From Shinella sumterensis (lineage in GTDB: Bacteria; Pseudomonadota; Alphaproteobacteria; Rhizobiales; Rhizobiaceae): a stretch of 64,000 nt of DNA. A program made the position numbers and the translations under genes. The stretch lies in assembly GCF_004514425.2 (NCBI RefSeq), contig NZ_MYFN02000003.1, forward strand, positions 248,001 to 312,000, given 5' to 3'. The notes under the pieces are model-generated. The model worked only from the letters and a program-made list of their open reading frames with translations. It was not told where the DNA came from and searched no databases. Shown here piece after piece: positions 45,516-57,718 of the stretch (positions are counted from its first letter, which is position 1; each line of letters starts with the position of its first letter).

Positions 45516-46430
45516 ATGCAGCTTTCGCTTGCCATCCTCTTGACGACGCAGGTCTTCCTTCCGGCCTTTTTCCTGATCTGGCTCTGGTGGCCACGCCCAC
45601 CCGACCAGCTGGCGTGGTTCATGCGCGTGTTCTACGGCGCATGCTACCTTGTCTTCATCACGGTTCTGGGGCGCTGGGATTTTCTCAGCGTTACGCTCAC
45701 CGTCATCCTGCCGGCCGTCTTCGCCCTTGCGGCCTTCCTGTCGTTCATGCGCGTTCGCAACCGTCCGTGGAACACCGCCGCCTCCCCCGTGCGCGTACAC
45801 GGTTTCACCGCCGCCATGAGCGTCTTCTTCCTGGCGCTCGCGATGCGCGGCCTGTCCGGCTACGGCTACCACGAAACCGCCGTCGACCTCGCGTTTCCCT
45901 TCGATCGCGGCGAATACTATATCGGCCAGGGCGGCAGCACGACGTCGATCAACAACCATCATAACGACAAGAGCCAGCGCTTCGCGCTCGACATCGTCGC
46001 GCTGAACAGGCTCGGCGCGCGTGCCGATGGCCTCATGCCGCGCGCGCTTGCCGATTACGTGATTTTCGGCAGGACGGTGAAAAGCCCGTGCAGTGGCATC
46101 GCCATTTCCACGCATGACGGCGTCGCGGACAATGCGATCGGGGAAACGAACGCTAAGGAGCCGGCCGGCAACCATGTCATCCTCGCCTGCGGCTCGGTGC
46201 GCGTCCTGCTGGCCCATCTGGAACCCCGGTCGATCGCCGTCAGCGCGGGAGAACAGGTAGCCGTCGGCCAGACGGTCGGTCAGGTCGGCAATTCCGGCAA
46301 TTCGTCGGAGCCGCATCTGCACATGCACGCCTATCTCGGCGGCACCGTCGACTATAACGAGGGCGAAGGCGTGCCGATGACGTTCGGCGACCGTTTCCTG
46401 GTCCGCGGTTCGATCGTCACCGTGCCCTGA
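45516..46430 (+). CDS. Membrane-anchored M23/LytM-like protein
   Basis: 304 aa. Three to four N-terminal helices (LSLAILLTTQVFLPAFFLIW; MRVFYGACYLVFITVLGRWD; VTLTVILPAVFALAAFLSF; FTAAMSVFFLALAMRGL), then a periplasmic M23-type domain. The family features are NHHNDKSQRFALDIVALNRL, GNHVILACGSVRVLLAHLEP, GQTVGQVGNSGNSSEPHLHM (HLH). The HxxxD and HxH pattern is present, so it may be an active zinc peptidase cutting peptidoglycan cross-links, although the metal sites should be checked. It ends three bases before the convergent ligA. Confidence 0.8.
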   Translation: MQLSLAILLTTQVFLPAFFLIWLWWPRPPDQLAWFMRVFYGACYLVFITVLGRWDFLSVTLTVILPAVFALAAFLSFMRVRNRPWNTAASPVRVHGFTAAMSVFFLALAMRGLSGYGYHETAVDLAFPFDRGEYYIGQGGSTTSINNHHNDKSQRFALDIVALNRLGARADGLMPRALADYVIFGRTVKSPCSGIAISTHDGVADNAIGETNAKEPAGNHVILACGSVRVLLAHLEPRSIAVSAGEQVAVGQTVGQVGNSGNSSEPHLHMHAYLGGTVDYNEGEGVPMTFGDRFLVRGSIVTVP

Positions 46431-46433
46431 CGG

Positions 46434-48620
<2,187 letters not shown>

Positions 48621-48671
48621 TTAGAGCAAAGTTGGCGAAAGAAAAGGTGGGAGTGCGGGTGGGATCGCCCC

Positions 48672-50342
48672 TCAGCCGCCACCGGAAAGCAGACGGGCCG
48701 CGGCGGCCCGCGCCTCTTCGGTCACGGATGCGCCAGCCAGCATGCGGGCGATCTCTTCGGTCCGCGCGCCGTCGTCCATGCGGGCGACGCGGGTGGCGAC
48801 CGTTTCGCTGCCTTCGACCGGCCCCTTGGAGATGAGAAGGTGCGTTGCCGCGCGCGCTGCCACCTGCGGGGCATGCGTGACGGACAGGACCTGAACCGTC
48901 GAGGACAACCGCTTCAGCCGCTGGCCGATGGCATCGGCCACCGCTCCGCCCACACCGGTGTCGATTTCGTCGAAGACGAGGGTCGGGGCAGAGCCGCGGT
49001 CGGCCAGCGCCACCTTGAGCGCCAAAAGGAAACGCGAGAGTTCGCCGCCCGACGCCACCTTCATGATCGGGCCTGGCCGCGTGCCCGGATTGGTCTGCAC
49101 GTGGAATTCGACCGTATCGATCCCCTCCTCCGCGCCGCCTTCGGGGTCGGTGGTGATTTCGACGGTGAAACGTGCCCGCTCGAGCTTCAGGGCCGGCAGT
49201 TCCGCCATCACGGCCGCGGCAAGCGCCTCAGCGGCGCGATGGCGCTTTTCCGAAAGCGAGCGCGCGGTGATCTCGAACGCCGCCCGCGCCTCCGTGAGCC
49301 GCGATTCGAGCTGTACCAGCTTCTCCTCGCCGGCATCGAGATCGGCGAGATCCGCGATCATCTTCGCCGCCAGCGCCGGCAGTCCCGTAACGGGCACCGA
49401 ATATTTGCGGGCGGCCGCGCGCAGCGCAAAAAGGCGCTCCTCCGTCCGCTCCAGTTCCTTCGGATCGTATTCCGTCTTGCGCAACGCGGCCTCGACGGCC
49501 ATCTGCGCATCGGACAGGTGGTTCAGCGCCTGGTCGAGCAGTTCGACGGTTTCCTCCAGCAGACCGGGCGCCTCATGGCTCTTGCGCTCCAGCCGCCGCA
49601 CCATGGAGGCAATCAACGGCACGGGCGATGCATTGCCGTTGAGGAAGTCGCTCGCCTCGCTGATATCGCCGGCAATACGCTCGGCCTTCATCATGCGGGA
49701 CCGCACCTCGGCCAGCGCGTCCTCCTCGCCATCCTGCGGCGACAGCGCCTCGAGCTCCTCGACGGAGGACCGCAGGTAATCGGCCTCGCGGGCGGCGGCC
49801 TCCACCTTGTCGCGATGGCGTCGCAGGGTGCGCTCGGCATCCTTCCATTGATGATAAAGCCTGCCGACATCGGCGGCCGCATCGTTGAGACCGCCGAAGG
49901 CATCGAGCAGCAGGCGATGTGCATCCGTATCGACCAGCGCGCGATCGTCATGCTGGCCGTGGATCTCGACAAGGCGCTGCCCCGCCTGCCGCATGAGCTG
50001 CACGGAGACGGGCTGGTCGTTGACGAAGGCCTTGGTGCGCCCGTCGGCCGACTGCTGGCGGCGGAAGATGAGGTCGCCGTCGTCGTCGATGCCGTTTTCA
50101 CGCAGCAGCGCGCGCGCGGCATGATCAAGCGGCACGTCGAAAACCGCCGTCACCTGGCCGCGCTCGGTTCCGTGGCGCACCAGCGAACCGTCGCCGCGCC
50201 CGCCGAGCGCCAGCGAAAGACTGTCGAGAAGAATGGATTTACCGGCACCCGTTTCGCCGGTCAGCACGGACAGGCCCGGCTCGAACGCAAGATCGAGCCG
50301 TTCGATCAGGACGATATCGCGGATCGATAGCTGCGCCAGCAT
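48672..50342 (-). CDS. recN: DNA repair protein RecN
   Basis: 556 aa. SMC-like ATPase: Walker A TGETGAGKSILLDSLSLALGG near residue 30, a long central coiled coil, and Walker B PTLVFDEIDTGVGGAVADAIG near residue 450 followed by LSVTHAPQVAARA. It functions in early double-strand break repair. It lies 75 bp downstream of bamD on the same strand. In the FtsZ-to-LigA block it precedes ligA. Confidence 0.95.
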   Translation of the reverse strand: MLAQLSIRDIVLIERLDLAFEPGLSVLTGETGAGKSILLDSLSLALGGRGDGSLVRHGTERGQVTAVFDVPLDHAARALLRENGIDDDGDLIFRRQQSADGRTKAFVNDQPVSVQLMRQAGQRLVEIHGQHDDRALVDTDAHRLLLDAFGGLNDAAADVGRLYHQWKDAERTLRRHRDKVEAAAREADYLRSSVEELEALSPQDGEEDALAEVRSRMMKAERIAGDISEASDFLNGNASPVPLIASMVRRLERKSHEAPGLLEETVELLDQALNHLSDAQMAVEAALRKTEYDPKELERTEERLFALRAAARKYSVPVTGLPALAAKMIADLADLDAGEEKLVQLESRLTEARAAFEITARSLSEKRHRAAEALAAAVMAELPALKLERARFTVEITTDPEGGAEEGIDTVEFHVQTNPGTRPGPIMKVASGGELSRFLLALKVALADRGSAPTLVFDEIDTGVGGAVADAIGQRLKRLSSTVQVLSVTHAPQVAARAATHLLISKGPVEGSETVATRVARMDDGARTEEIARMLAGASVTEEARAAAARLLSGGG

Positions 50343-50417
50343 ACCGTGTCAGATCTCTTTGTTATCGCGATTCCGGACGCAGAACTGTCGCACACTTTCC
50401 GCTCAACCGGGCCGGCG

Positions 50418-51284
50418 TCAAGCCCCGATCAGCTTCTTGCCCGCGCGCGAGATCCACGAGCCGGAATTTTCGCGCGGCTCCAGGCCCTTGGTCTGCAAGA
50501 GCTTGTAGCTGTCGGAATACCACTGGCTGTCCGGATAGTTGTGGCCGAGAACGGCGGCCGCCGTCTGCGCCTCGCTGTCGACGCCCATCGCGTAATAGGT
50601 CTCGACGAGACGAGCGAGCGCTTCCTCGATCTGGTTGGTCATCGGGTACTTCTCGACGACGACGCGGAAGCGGCTGGCCGCCGCGATATATTCCTTGCGC
50701 TCGAGATAGTAGCGGCCGATCTGCATTTCCTTGCCGGCGAGCTGGTCGCGGGCGAAACGGATCTTCGCCTGGGCGTCCTCGACATATTCCGACTTCGGAT
50801 AGTTGTCGACGACGGCCTGCATGGCCTCGATCGTCTGCTGCGAGGCGCGCTGGTCCTGCGTCACGCTCGGGATCTGCTTCCAGTAGGCGAGACCGACGAT
50901 ATACTGCGCATAGGCGGCGTCCTCGGACCCCGGATAGAGGCTCAGATACCGCTTGCCCGCCTTGATGGCTTCTTCATTGCGGCCCTGACGGTAATTCGTG
51001 AAGGCCAGCATGACGAGCGACTTGCGGGCCTCGTCGGAGAACGGGTTCTGGCGGTCGACGGCCTCGAACTTGCGGGCAGCCTCGCCCACCTTGCCGGCGT
51101 TCATGTTCGCCAGGCCTTGGTTGTAGAGCGTCTGGGACGATTCGGTTTCGCCCGTCAGTTTGGTGATGTCGATGTCCGGGTCCGACTGGCAGGCGGAAAG
51201 AACGACAGACGCCGCCGTAGCGAAAAGCGTAAGATAGACAATACGTGCCGTCTTCTTCACACCAACAGATCCTGCAACAACCAT
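50418..51284 (-). CDS. bamD: Outer-membrane assembly lipoprotein BamD
   Basis: 288 aa. Signal peptide [17 protein letters not shown] ends in a lipobox; five TPR-like repeats follow ([73 protein letters not shown]), as in BamD/ComL. It is the essential BAM-complex lipoprotein that helps fold outer-membrane beta-barrels. The start is ambiguous: ATG 51284, or GTG 51260 ([10 protein letters not shown]), which would give a more compact signal peptide with AGGA nine bases upstream. Confidence 0.93.
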   Translation of the reverse strand: MVVAGSVGVKKTARIVYLTLFATAASVVLSACQSDPDIDITKLTGETESSQTLYNQGLANMNAGKVGEAARKFEAVDRQNPFSDEARKSLVMLAFTNYRQGRNEEAIKAGKRYLSLYPGSEDAAYAQYIVGLAYWKQIPSVTQDQRASQQTIEAMQAVVDNYPKSEYVEDAQAKIRFARDQLAGKEMQIGRYYLERKEYIAAASRFRVVVEKYPMTNQIEEALARLVETYYAMGVDSEAQTAAAVLGHNYPDSQWYSDSYKLLQTKGLEPRENSGSWISRAGKKLIGA

Positions 51285-51439
51285 GAGACAATCCCAGTTC
51301 AACGGCACCAAATGCGGGCGGGCCGCACATGCGCCCCGCGTTGTATCTCCAAAAGCGTGAAGATCGCAACGCCATGCCGGCGCATTAACGCATTTTTATG
51401 GCAGTCGTGACGGGAGAAAAGCTTAATTGCGCCCCGGCC

Positions 51440-52390
51440 TCACAAAGCCCAGGGCGCAAATTCCGGCGCATTGACCGCAACCAGCTCACGCTGGCCGGGA
51501 CGCGAACGCGACCCGGCATCTTCGACCACCTCATAGGCCGTCGGATCGCTGAGCAGCGCCTTGAGTGCGTAGGCGTTCATCTTGTGGCCGCCGCGATAGG
51601 AACGGTAGCGGCCGATGAAGGGTGCGCCGGCCAGCGCCAGGTCGCCAACGGCGTCCAGCGTCTTGTGACGCACGAACTCGTCCTTGGCGTAGCGCAGGCC
51701 TTCGACATTGATCACGGTGTTGTCGTCGGAGATGACGACGGAGTTTTCCAGCGACGAGCCGAGCGCATGGCCGGAGGCCCACAGACGCTCGACATCGCGC
51801 ATGAAGCCGAAGGTCCGGGCACGGGAAAGCTCGTTGCGGAAGGTCGAGGGCGTCATGTCGCCCTTCCAGGCCTGACGGCCGATCAGCGGGCAATCGAAAT
51901 CGATCTCGACTTCGAATCGCATGCCGTCATAGGGCGAGAACTCGGCCCAGGACGCACCGGCATCGACGCGAACCGGCTTGATGACACGGATATAGCGGCG
52001 CTTGACCGAAAGCGGCACGATGCCGACCTGATCGATGGCATCGATGAAGGGAGCCGAGCTGCCGTCCATGATCGGCATTTCCGAGCCGTGCACTTCGACG
52101 AGCAGGTTGTCGAGACCGAGCGCGTAAAGCGCGGCCATGACATGCTCGACCGTGGCGATGGAGGTCGCGGCGGAAAAGCCGAGAACGGTGCAAAGATCCG
52201 TGTTGCCGACCTGCGAGGAGACGGCGCGGTATTCGCTGACGGTGCCGTCATCGTGCAGGCGCTGGAAGAGGATGCCGCTGTCGGCCTCCGACGGGTTCAG
52301 GGTGATCGACACGGCCGCGCCGGAATGCACGCCCGTTCCGGAAATCGTCACCGGGGCCGCAATCGTCGTCTGGAAACCGAGCATCGTCAT
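51440..52390 (-). CDS. lpxC: UDP-3-O-acyl-N-acetylglucosamine deacetylase
   Basis: 316 aa. The committed step of lipid A synthesis. Zinc ligands are in the ATVEHVMAALYALGLDNLLV histidine and GHKMNAYALKALLSDPTAYE (His and Asp). The N terminus LGFQTTIAAPVTISGTGVHSG is typical. Start ATG 52390 has GAGG at normal spacing; ATG 52396 and 52384 are also possible. It lies between bamD and ftsZ on the same strand, as usual in rhizobia. The 155 bp to bamD are non-coding and may hold a bamD promoter. Confidence 0.96.
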   Translation of the reverse strand: MTMLGFQTTIAAPVTISGTGVHSGAAVSITLNPSEADSGILFQRLHDDGTVSEYRAVSSQVGNTDLCTVLGFSAATSIATVEHVMAALYALGLDNLLVEVHGSEMPIMDGSSAPFIDAIDQVGIVPLSVKRRYIRVIKPVRVDAGASWAEFSPYDGMRFEVEIDFDCPLIGRQAWKGDMTPSTFRNELSRARTFGFMRDVERLWASGHALGSSLENSVVISDDNTVINVEGLRYAKDEFVRHKTLDAVGDLALAGAPFIGRYRSYRGGHKMNAYALKALLSDPTAYEVVEDAGSRSRPGQRELVAVNAPEFAPWAL

Positions 52391-52711
52391 GTGCATTCGC
52401 CTCGTCTTAGTCTCGGCGCATTCATCGCCGACATTTCAATTCGCGGGCCGAACAGTACCGCGGCTGAACGCCTTGCGTTCGCCGACAAGCCTGCCGGAAC
52501 GTTTGAAGGTTTCGTAGCGCGCGGCCATGCCGTGGCGTGATTCCTGCTGCCCCTTTGCCCAGCCTGAATTTAGTCGGCCGGTCGCCATCATACAAATCAC
52601 TGTTTCTTTCGGTTTGTTACGCAAAATCCGCATCGCAAGTCCTTGAAAGAACTAAGGAAACAAAAATGCCCGGATCGATGATCCGGGCATCTGTGACAAA
52701 GCCGTTGCGCC
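52391..52711 (-). other. lpxC upstream region
   Basis: 321 bp between lpxC and ftsZ. It contains the ftsZ terminator (52661-52690) and a 65-codon minus-strand frame (52436-52633) whose ATG has AAGGA six bases upstream; I consider it only a possible small gene. The lpxC promoter must lie here. A single GATTC methylation-type site is at about 52540. Confidence 0.3.
52661..52690 (-). terminator. Terminator of ftsZ
   Basis: On the minus strand ATGCCCGGATC (52690-52680), loop ATC, GATCCGGGCAT (52676-52666), then TTTTTG. The 11-bp perfect stem and T tract make it a strong rho-independent terminator 21 bp after the ftsZ stop, so lpxC needs its own promoter. Confidence 0.9.
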
Positions 52712-54454
52712 TCAGTTCGACTGGCGGCGCAGGAAGGCCGGGATTTCCAGCTGATCGTCCTCGTGCAGGGCACGCGGCTGCGGGTTGGCGCGGCCGTGGT
52801 CATCGAGCTGGCCGCGACGCGGCGCATACAGGCTTGCCTCCGCCGACAGCGGGCGGCGCTGCTGCTGCTGGGCGACGGGAGCAGGCTCCTGGGCCGGGTG
52901 GGCTTCCTCATGACGGCCGAGCGACGAGGTCAGCCGCTTGAGCAGGCCCATCGGGCCGCGCTCTTCGTGATGGGCGGCCGGCTGCTGGGCAGCGCGGTGA
53001 TCCATCTCGGCCTGCACGACCGGCGGGAAGTCCTCGATCTTCGGCATGCGCATGGACTGCGGCTCCTGACGAATGATCGGGGCGGCATGCTCGACGCGCT
53101 GCTGCATCACCGGAGCCTGCTGCATGACGGGCGCCTGCTGCTGCACCGGTGCAACGCGCTGGACGGCCGGGGCTTCCGCCGGAGCCGCGAAGATGCGGTT
53201 TTGCAGGCGAGGCTCTTCCTGATGCACGGCAGCCTGCTGGACCGGGGCCGGACGCGTCATCGGGATGGACAGCTCGCGATCGAGGCTTTCTTCCGAGGCG
53301 CGGATGGCTTCGGCGATCGGGTCGACGGCGGGCTGCTGGGTGACCGGCTGCTGCTGCAGCACGGGCTGCGGCTGGCTGACCGGCTGGGGTGCTGCGGCGA
53401 CGGGCTGCGGCTGGATGGCGGCGGACGGGCGAACTACCGGCTTGCTGAGGTTGCGAAAGTCAGCATTCCGTGCAGCCACCTCCGAGGCCGCGCGATCGAT
53501 ACCGGTTGCAACAACGGAAACGCGGATCAGGCCTTCGAGCTCTTCGTCGAAGGTAGCGCCGAGTATGATGTTTGCGTCCGGATCGACTTCCTCGCGGATA
53601 CGGGTTGCCGCTTCGTCGACTTCGAAGAGGGTCAGGTCACGGCCGCCGGTGATGGAGATCAGCAGGCCCTGGGCGCCCTTCATCGAGGTTTCGTCGAGCA
53701 GCGGGTTGGCGATCGCGGCTTCGGCGGCGGCCATTGCGCGGCCCTCGCCGGAGGCTTCGCCCGTGCCCATCATGGCGCGGCCCATCTCGCGCATCACCGA
53801 GCGGACGTCGGCGAAGTCGAGGTTGATGAGGCCTTCCTTGACCATCAGGTCGGTGATGCAGGCAACGCCGGAATAGAGAACCTGGTCGGCCATCGCGAAG
53901 GCGTCGGCAAAGGTCGTCTTGTCGTTGGCGATGCGGAACAGGTTCTGGTTCGGGATGACGATCAGCGTGTCGACCGACTTTTGCAATTCCTGGATGCCTT
54001 CTTCGGCCAGACGCATGCGGCGGCCGCCTTCGAAGTGGAACGGCTTGGTGACGACGCCGACGGTCAGGATGCCCTTGTTGCGGGCGGCCTGTGCGACGAC
54101 GGGCGCCGCACCCGTGCCCGTGCCGCCGCCCATGCCGGCGGTGACGAAGCACATGTGGGTGCCGTTCAGGTGATCGATGATCTCGTCGATGCACTCTTCG
54201 GCGGCTGCGCGGCCGACTTCCGGCTGCGAGCCGGCGCCGAGGCCTTCCGTGACGGCGACACCCATCTGGATGATCCGCGAAGCCTTGGTCATGGTCAGCG
54301 CCTGGGCGTCGGTGTTGGCAACGACGAAGTCGACGCCTTCCAGGCCCGCGGTGATCATGTTGTTGACGGCGTTGCCGCCACCGCCACCGACGCCGAAGAC
54401 GGTGATGCGGGGCTTCAGCTCGGTGATGTCAGGCTTCTGGAGCTTGATAGTCAT
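52712..54454 (-). CDS. ftsZ: Cell division protein FtsZ, long-linker form
   Basis: 580 aa, about 200 longer than E. coli FtsZ, as in rhizobial FtsZ1. The tubulin-like GTPase has [20 protein letters not shown] near residue 20, the T4 signature [20 protein letters not shown] near 105 and [20 protein letters not shown]. Residues about 325-560 are a Gln/Pro/Ala-rich linker. The C-terminal peptide [12 protein letters not shown] binds FtsA and other Z-ring partners. Start ATG 54454 is chosen over an upstream frame, with AAAGGAAC before it. Its own terminator follows. Confidence 0.97.
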   Translation of the reverse strand: MTIKLQKPDITELKPRITVFGVGGGGGNAVNNMITAGLEGVDFVVANTDAQALTMTKASRIIQMGVAVTEGLGAGSQPEVGRAAAEECIDEIIDHLNGTHMCFVTAGMGGGTGTGAAPVVAQAARNKGILTVGVVTKPFHFEGGRRMRLAEEGIQELQKSVDTLIVIPNQNLFRIANDKTTFADAFAMADQVLYSGVACITDLMVKEGLINLDFADVRSVMREMGRAMMGTGEASGEGRAMAAAEAAIANPLLDETSMKGAQGLLISITGGRDLTLFEVDEAATRIREEVDPDANIILGATFDEELEGLIRVSVVATGIDRAASEVAARNADFRNLSKPVVRPSAAIQPQPVAAAPQPVSQPQPVLQQQPVTQQPAVDPIAEAIRASEESLDRELSIPMTRPAPVQQAAVHQEEPRLQNRIFAAPAEAPAVQRVAPVQQQAPVMQQAPVMQQRVEHAAPIIRQEPQSMRMPKIEDFPPVVQAEMDHRAAQQPAAHHEERGPMGLLKRLTSSLGRHEEAHPAQEPAPVAQQQQRRPLSAEASLYAPRRGQLDDHGRANPQPRALHEDDQLEIPAFLRRQSN

Positions 54455-54555
54455 TGCAGTGTTCCTTTCGTTTCCGGCCGCTTCGCCCAGCCGGTCTATT
54501 CCCAAAACTCAGTTGTCGGTCTTTCCCGGCACTCGCTACGCCGCCGGCAAACCCG

Positions 54556-55887
54556 TCAGAAACTTTCCTTCAGCCACTGTCCCATGCGGGCGATGCGGCC
54601 ATTACCCCCCGTCAGCTGCGAGAGCATGCCGCCCTGCACAGCGTGTTCTTCCAGTTCCGCGACCTGCGGGTAGATCATCAGACCCACCGCCGTCGAAAAG
54701 GCCGGTCCCTTGGCTGCCGTCGGCAGGCCGGAGACACCGAGCGGACGGCCGATGCGCACGTTGCGGGCCAGGATGCGGCGCGCCGCTTCGGGCAGGCCCG
54801 TCAGCTGGCTTGCGCCGCCCGTCAGCACGATCCGCTTGCCGACGATCGGCGAGAAGCCCGAGCGCTGGATGCGGTCGCGGATGAGTTCGAGCGTCTCCTC
54901 GATCCGGGCGCGCACGATCCGCGAAATCAACGACTTCGGCACATGGGTCGGCTGGTCGCGGTCGTCCTCGCCGATCGGCGGAACGGTGATGATGTCACGC
55001 TCGTCGCCGGCATTCGGCAGGGCCGAGCCATGCACGACCTTCAGGCGCTCCGCATCCTCGATACGGGTCGAAAGGCCCCGTGCGAGATCGGTGGTGACGT
55101 GGTGGCCGCCGAGCGAGACCGCGTCGGAATGGACGAGCTTGCCTTCGGCAAAGACCGAGATCGTCGTCGTGCCGCCGCCCATGTCGATGCAGGCGCAGCC
55201 GAGTTCGACTTCGTCGTCGACAAGCGCCGAAAGGCCGCTCGCATAGGGCGTCGCCACCATGCCCTCGACGGAAAGGTGGGCGCGGTTGACGCAGAGTTCG
55301 AGGTTCTTCAGCGCCGAACGCTCGGCCGTCAGAACATGCATGTCGACGCCCAGAACGTCGCCGAACATGGAGAGCGGATCGCGGATGCCGCGCTCGCCGT
55401 CCAGCGAGAAGCCGGTCGGCAGCGAATGGAGGATGGCGCGGTCCTGGCGCAGCGACTGGTGGCCGGCAACGGCAAGCACCTTGCGCAGGTCGTTGGCGTC
55501 GACTTCCTGGCCGCCGAGGTCGATGGTCGCGGTGTAGACGTCGCTCTGCAGGCGGCCGGCGGACACGTTGACGATCAGGCTCTCGATGGTGAGGCCGGCC
55601 ATCCGCTCGGCCGCGTCGACGGCAAGGCGGACCACGCTTTCAGCCGCATCCAGATCGCCGATCACGCCGTTCTTCACGCCGCGCGACTTCTGGTGGCCGA
55701 TGCCGATGATTTCGACATTGTGGGTGCGGCGCGGCAGGATCTCGCTCTCGGCGCGCGGCGTCAGCCGGCCGATCATGCAGACCACCTTGGTGGAGCCGAT
55801 ATCGAGGACCGAAACGACGTGAGCCCGCTTCGAGGAAAGCGGCTTCAAGCGCGGCAGGCCGAAATGGGACGAACCGAAAATGCTCAT
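54556..55887 (-). CDS. ftsA: Cell division protein FtsA
   Basis: 443 aa. Actin-like ATPase: VSVLDIGSTKVVCMIGRLTP (phosphate 1), CACIDMGGGTTTISVFAEGK (phosphate 2) and IVLTGGASQLTGLPEAARRI (adenosine). The last residues RIARMGQWLKESF form the amphipathic membrane-targeting helix. FtsA tethers FtsZ filaments to the membrane. Its ATG overlaps the ftsQ stop by ATGA, and ftsZ follows 101 bp downstream. Confidence 0.96.
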   Translation of the reverse strand: MSIFGSSHFGLPRLKPLSSKRAHVVSVLDIGSTKVVCMIGRLTPRAESEILPRRTHNVEIIGIGHQKSRGVKNGVIGDLDAAESVVRLAVDAAERMAGLTIESLIVNVSAGRLQSDVYTATIDLGGQEVDANDLRKVLAVAGHQSLRQDRAILHSLPTGFSLDGERGIRDPLSMFGDVLGVDMHVLTAERSALKNLELCVNRAHLSVEGMVATPYASGLSALVDDEVELGCACIDMGGGTTTISVFAEGKLVHSDAVSLGGHHVTTDLARGLSTRIEDAERLKVVHGSALPNAGDERDIITVPPIGEDDRDQPTHVPKSLISRIVRARIEETLELIRDRIQRSGFSPIVGKRIVLTGGASQLTGLPEAARRILARNVRIGRPLGVSGLPTAAKGPAFSTAVGLMIYPQVAELEEHAVQGGMLSQLTGGNGRIARMGQWLKESF

Positions 55888-56804
55888 GTGCGCTTCGCTG
55901 CCTTCTTCAGGTCCTTTGTCCTCTGCTCGACCATCTTGTTACGACGTTCGAGCGCCCCTTCCGTCAGACGCACCGTCGTGCGGTCCTCAAGCCTCAGATC
56001 GACAGCCGCGATATCGCGTTCCAGGATGCTTTCCTCCGCTTCCAGCGTGGCGAGCGTATCCATGGCGCGGGGCACGTTGTGCTCCGGCAGCTTCACGACG
56101 ATGCCGTTGTCGAGACGCAGGTCCCAGCGGCGGCCGGCGACGCGGATGTAGGCCTTCACGCGCGACTTGATCTCCGGCCAGTTGTCGAACTCGTCGGAAA
56201 AGCCGGCGGCGGCCGTCTCGGCATCGCGGCCGACGAACAGCGGCAGCGTGGAAAACTTGTTGTCGCGAAGCGGCGCGATCACGCTGCCGTTCTTCTCGAT
56301 CAGCGACAGATCGCTGCCATGCTGCCAGATGCCGAAAGCCTCGCGCTCCTTCAGCGTGATCTCGATCGTGCCCGGATACACCTTGCGGACCGCGACGTCC
56401 TCGACCCAGGGCAGTTCGCTGAGCTTCTTGCGCGCATCCTTGACGTCGAGCGCGACGAGCGAGGTCGTGCCGTCCAGCCCGAGGCGCTCCAGGATATCGA
56501 TTTCCGAGGTCTCGCGATTGCCGGAAACCTTCACGTCCTCGATGGCAAAGCCGATCGCCGTCGTCGAGGCCTGGGCGAAATCCTGCGAGTGACCGCCGAG
56601 CGACATGCCGTAGAAGCCGGTCGCGCCGAGAAACAGTGCGGTGGCGATGCTGCCGGTGTGGCGGGGAATATGGATGCGGCCAGCCGCAAGGCTGACGAGG
56701 AAACGCACGATACGGCGCAGCGGGCGTGGCAGCACACGACCGCCTTCCGTTTCCGGAAGACCGACGGGGCGCACCCTGCTCTTCTTGGCGCTCAACGCAA
56801 ACAC
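55884..56804 (-). CDS. ftsQ: Cell division protein FtsQ
   Basis: 306 aa. Cytoplasmic tail, one membrane helix ([20 protein letters not shown]), then the periplasmic POTRA domain ([20 protein letters not shown]) and the beta domain ([20 protein letters not shown]). It joins FtsB and FtsL in the divisome. The start is GTG 56804: GGAGGA lies six bases upstream. The coding sequence overlaps the end of ddlB by 13 bp and the ftsA start by 4 bp, so the division genes are translationally coupled. Confidence 0.93.
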   Translation of the reverse strand: MFALSAKKSRVRPVGLPETEGGRVLPRPLRRIVRFLVSLAAGRIHIPRHTGSIATALFLGATGFYGMSLGGHSQDFAQASTTAIGFAIEDVKVSGNRETSEIDILERLGLDGTTSLVALDVKDARKKLSELPWVEDVAVRKVYPGTIEITLKEREAFGIWQHGSDLSLIEKNGSVIAPLRDNKFSTLPLFVGRDAETAAAGFSDEFDNWPEIKSRVKAYIRVAGRRWDLRLDNGIVVKLPEHNVPRAMDTLATLEAEESILERDIAAVDLRLEDRTTVRLTEGALERRNKMVEQRTKDLKKAAKRT

Positions 56805-57718
56805 GACGCGTCCTCCACCATCCAACTCAAGAATTCACCAAAAGAGTGGCCGGCATGGACGGCCATTTCAGGCACCAGGGAGGTGGGGGTCATGCCGGGC
56901 TGGGTGTTGATCTCCAGCCAGATAAGCTCGCCATTCTCTGAAAAACGGTCGTCGTAGCGGAAGTCGGAACGGCTGACGCCACGGCACCCGATCGCTTGAT
57001 GCGCCTTGAGTGCGAGTGTTTGTACTTTTTGGTAAATATTCGGTGAAATCTGCGCCGGAATGATGTGTTTCGAGCCACCTTTCACGTATTTCGAATCATA
57101 GTCGTAGAAGGCGTGGCCCTGCGGCACCACTTCCGTGACCCCGAGCGCGACATCGCCCATGACACCGCAGGTCAGCTCACGACCGTAGACATAGCGCTCG
57201 ACCATGACTGCATCGCCATAGCGCCATTCTTCCGAGGTGATGATCTGCGGCGGATGCGACTGGTCTTCCTTGACCATGACGACGCCGAAGGACGAGCCCT
57301 CGCGCACGGGCTTCACCACATAGGGCGGCGTCAGCGGATGCGCGGAGGTGAAATCGAAACGGTTCATCAGCCGCTGCTCGGCGACCGGAATGCCGGCGGC
57401 CTTGGCGACGATCTTGGCTTGCGCCTTGTCCATGGCGAGCGCGGAGGCAAGCACGCCGGAATGGGTATAGGGGATCTGCAGGAACTCGAGCAGACCCTGG
57501 ATGGTGCCGTCCTCTCCGAACGGCCCGTGCAGCGCGTTGAAGGCGACATCCGGCTTCAGCTCGGCAAGAACGGTTGCGACGTCGTGACCGACATCGACGC
57601 GCGTGACCTTGTAGCCCTCGGCCTCAAGCGCGTCGGCGCAGGCGTTGCCCGACGAAAGGCTCACCGGCCGTTCCGACGAAAAACCACCCATCAGCATCGC
57701 GACATGCTTTACGCTCAT
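56792..57718 (-). CDS. ddlB: D-alanine--D-alanine ligase
   Basis: 308 aa. ATP-grasp enzyme: N-terminal [20 protein letters not shown], then [20 protein letters not shown], the [20 protein letters not shown] grasp and ending with the metal-binding [18 protein letters not shown]. It makes the D-Ala-D-Ala terminus of peptidoglycan precursors. ATG 57718 has GGGGG upstream; an open frame extends to 57862 without family similarity. It leads the ddlB-ftsQ-ftsA-ftsZ block. Confidence 0.96.
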   Translation of the reverse strand: MSVKHVAMLMGGFSSERPVSLSSGNACADALEAEGYKVTRVDVGHDVATVLAELKPDVAFNALHGPFGEDGTIQGLLEFLQIPYTHSGVLASALAMDKAQAKIVAKAAGIPVAEQRLMNRFDFTSAHPLTPPYVVKPVREGSSFGVVMVKEDQSHPPQIITSEEWRYGDAVMVERYVYGRELTCGVMGDVALGVTEVVPQGHAFYDYDSKYVKGGSKHIIPAQISPNIYQKVQTLALKAHQAIGCRGVSRSDFRYDDRFSENGELIWLEINTQPGMTPTSLVPEMAVHAGHSFGEFLSWMVEDASCLR

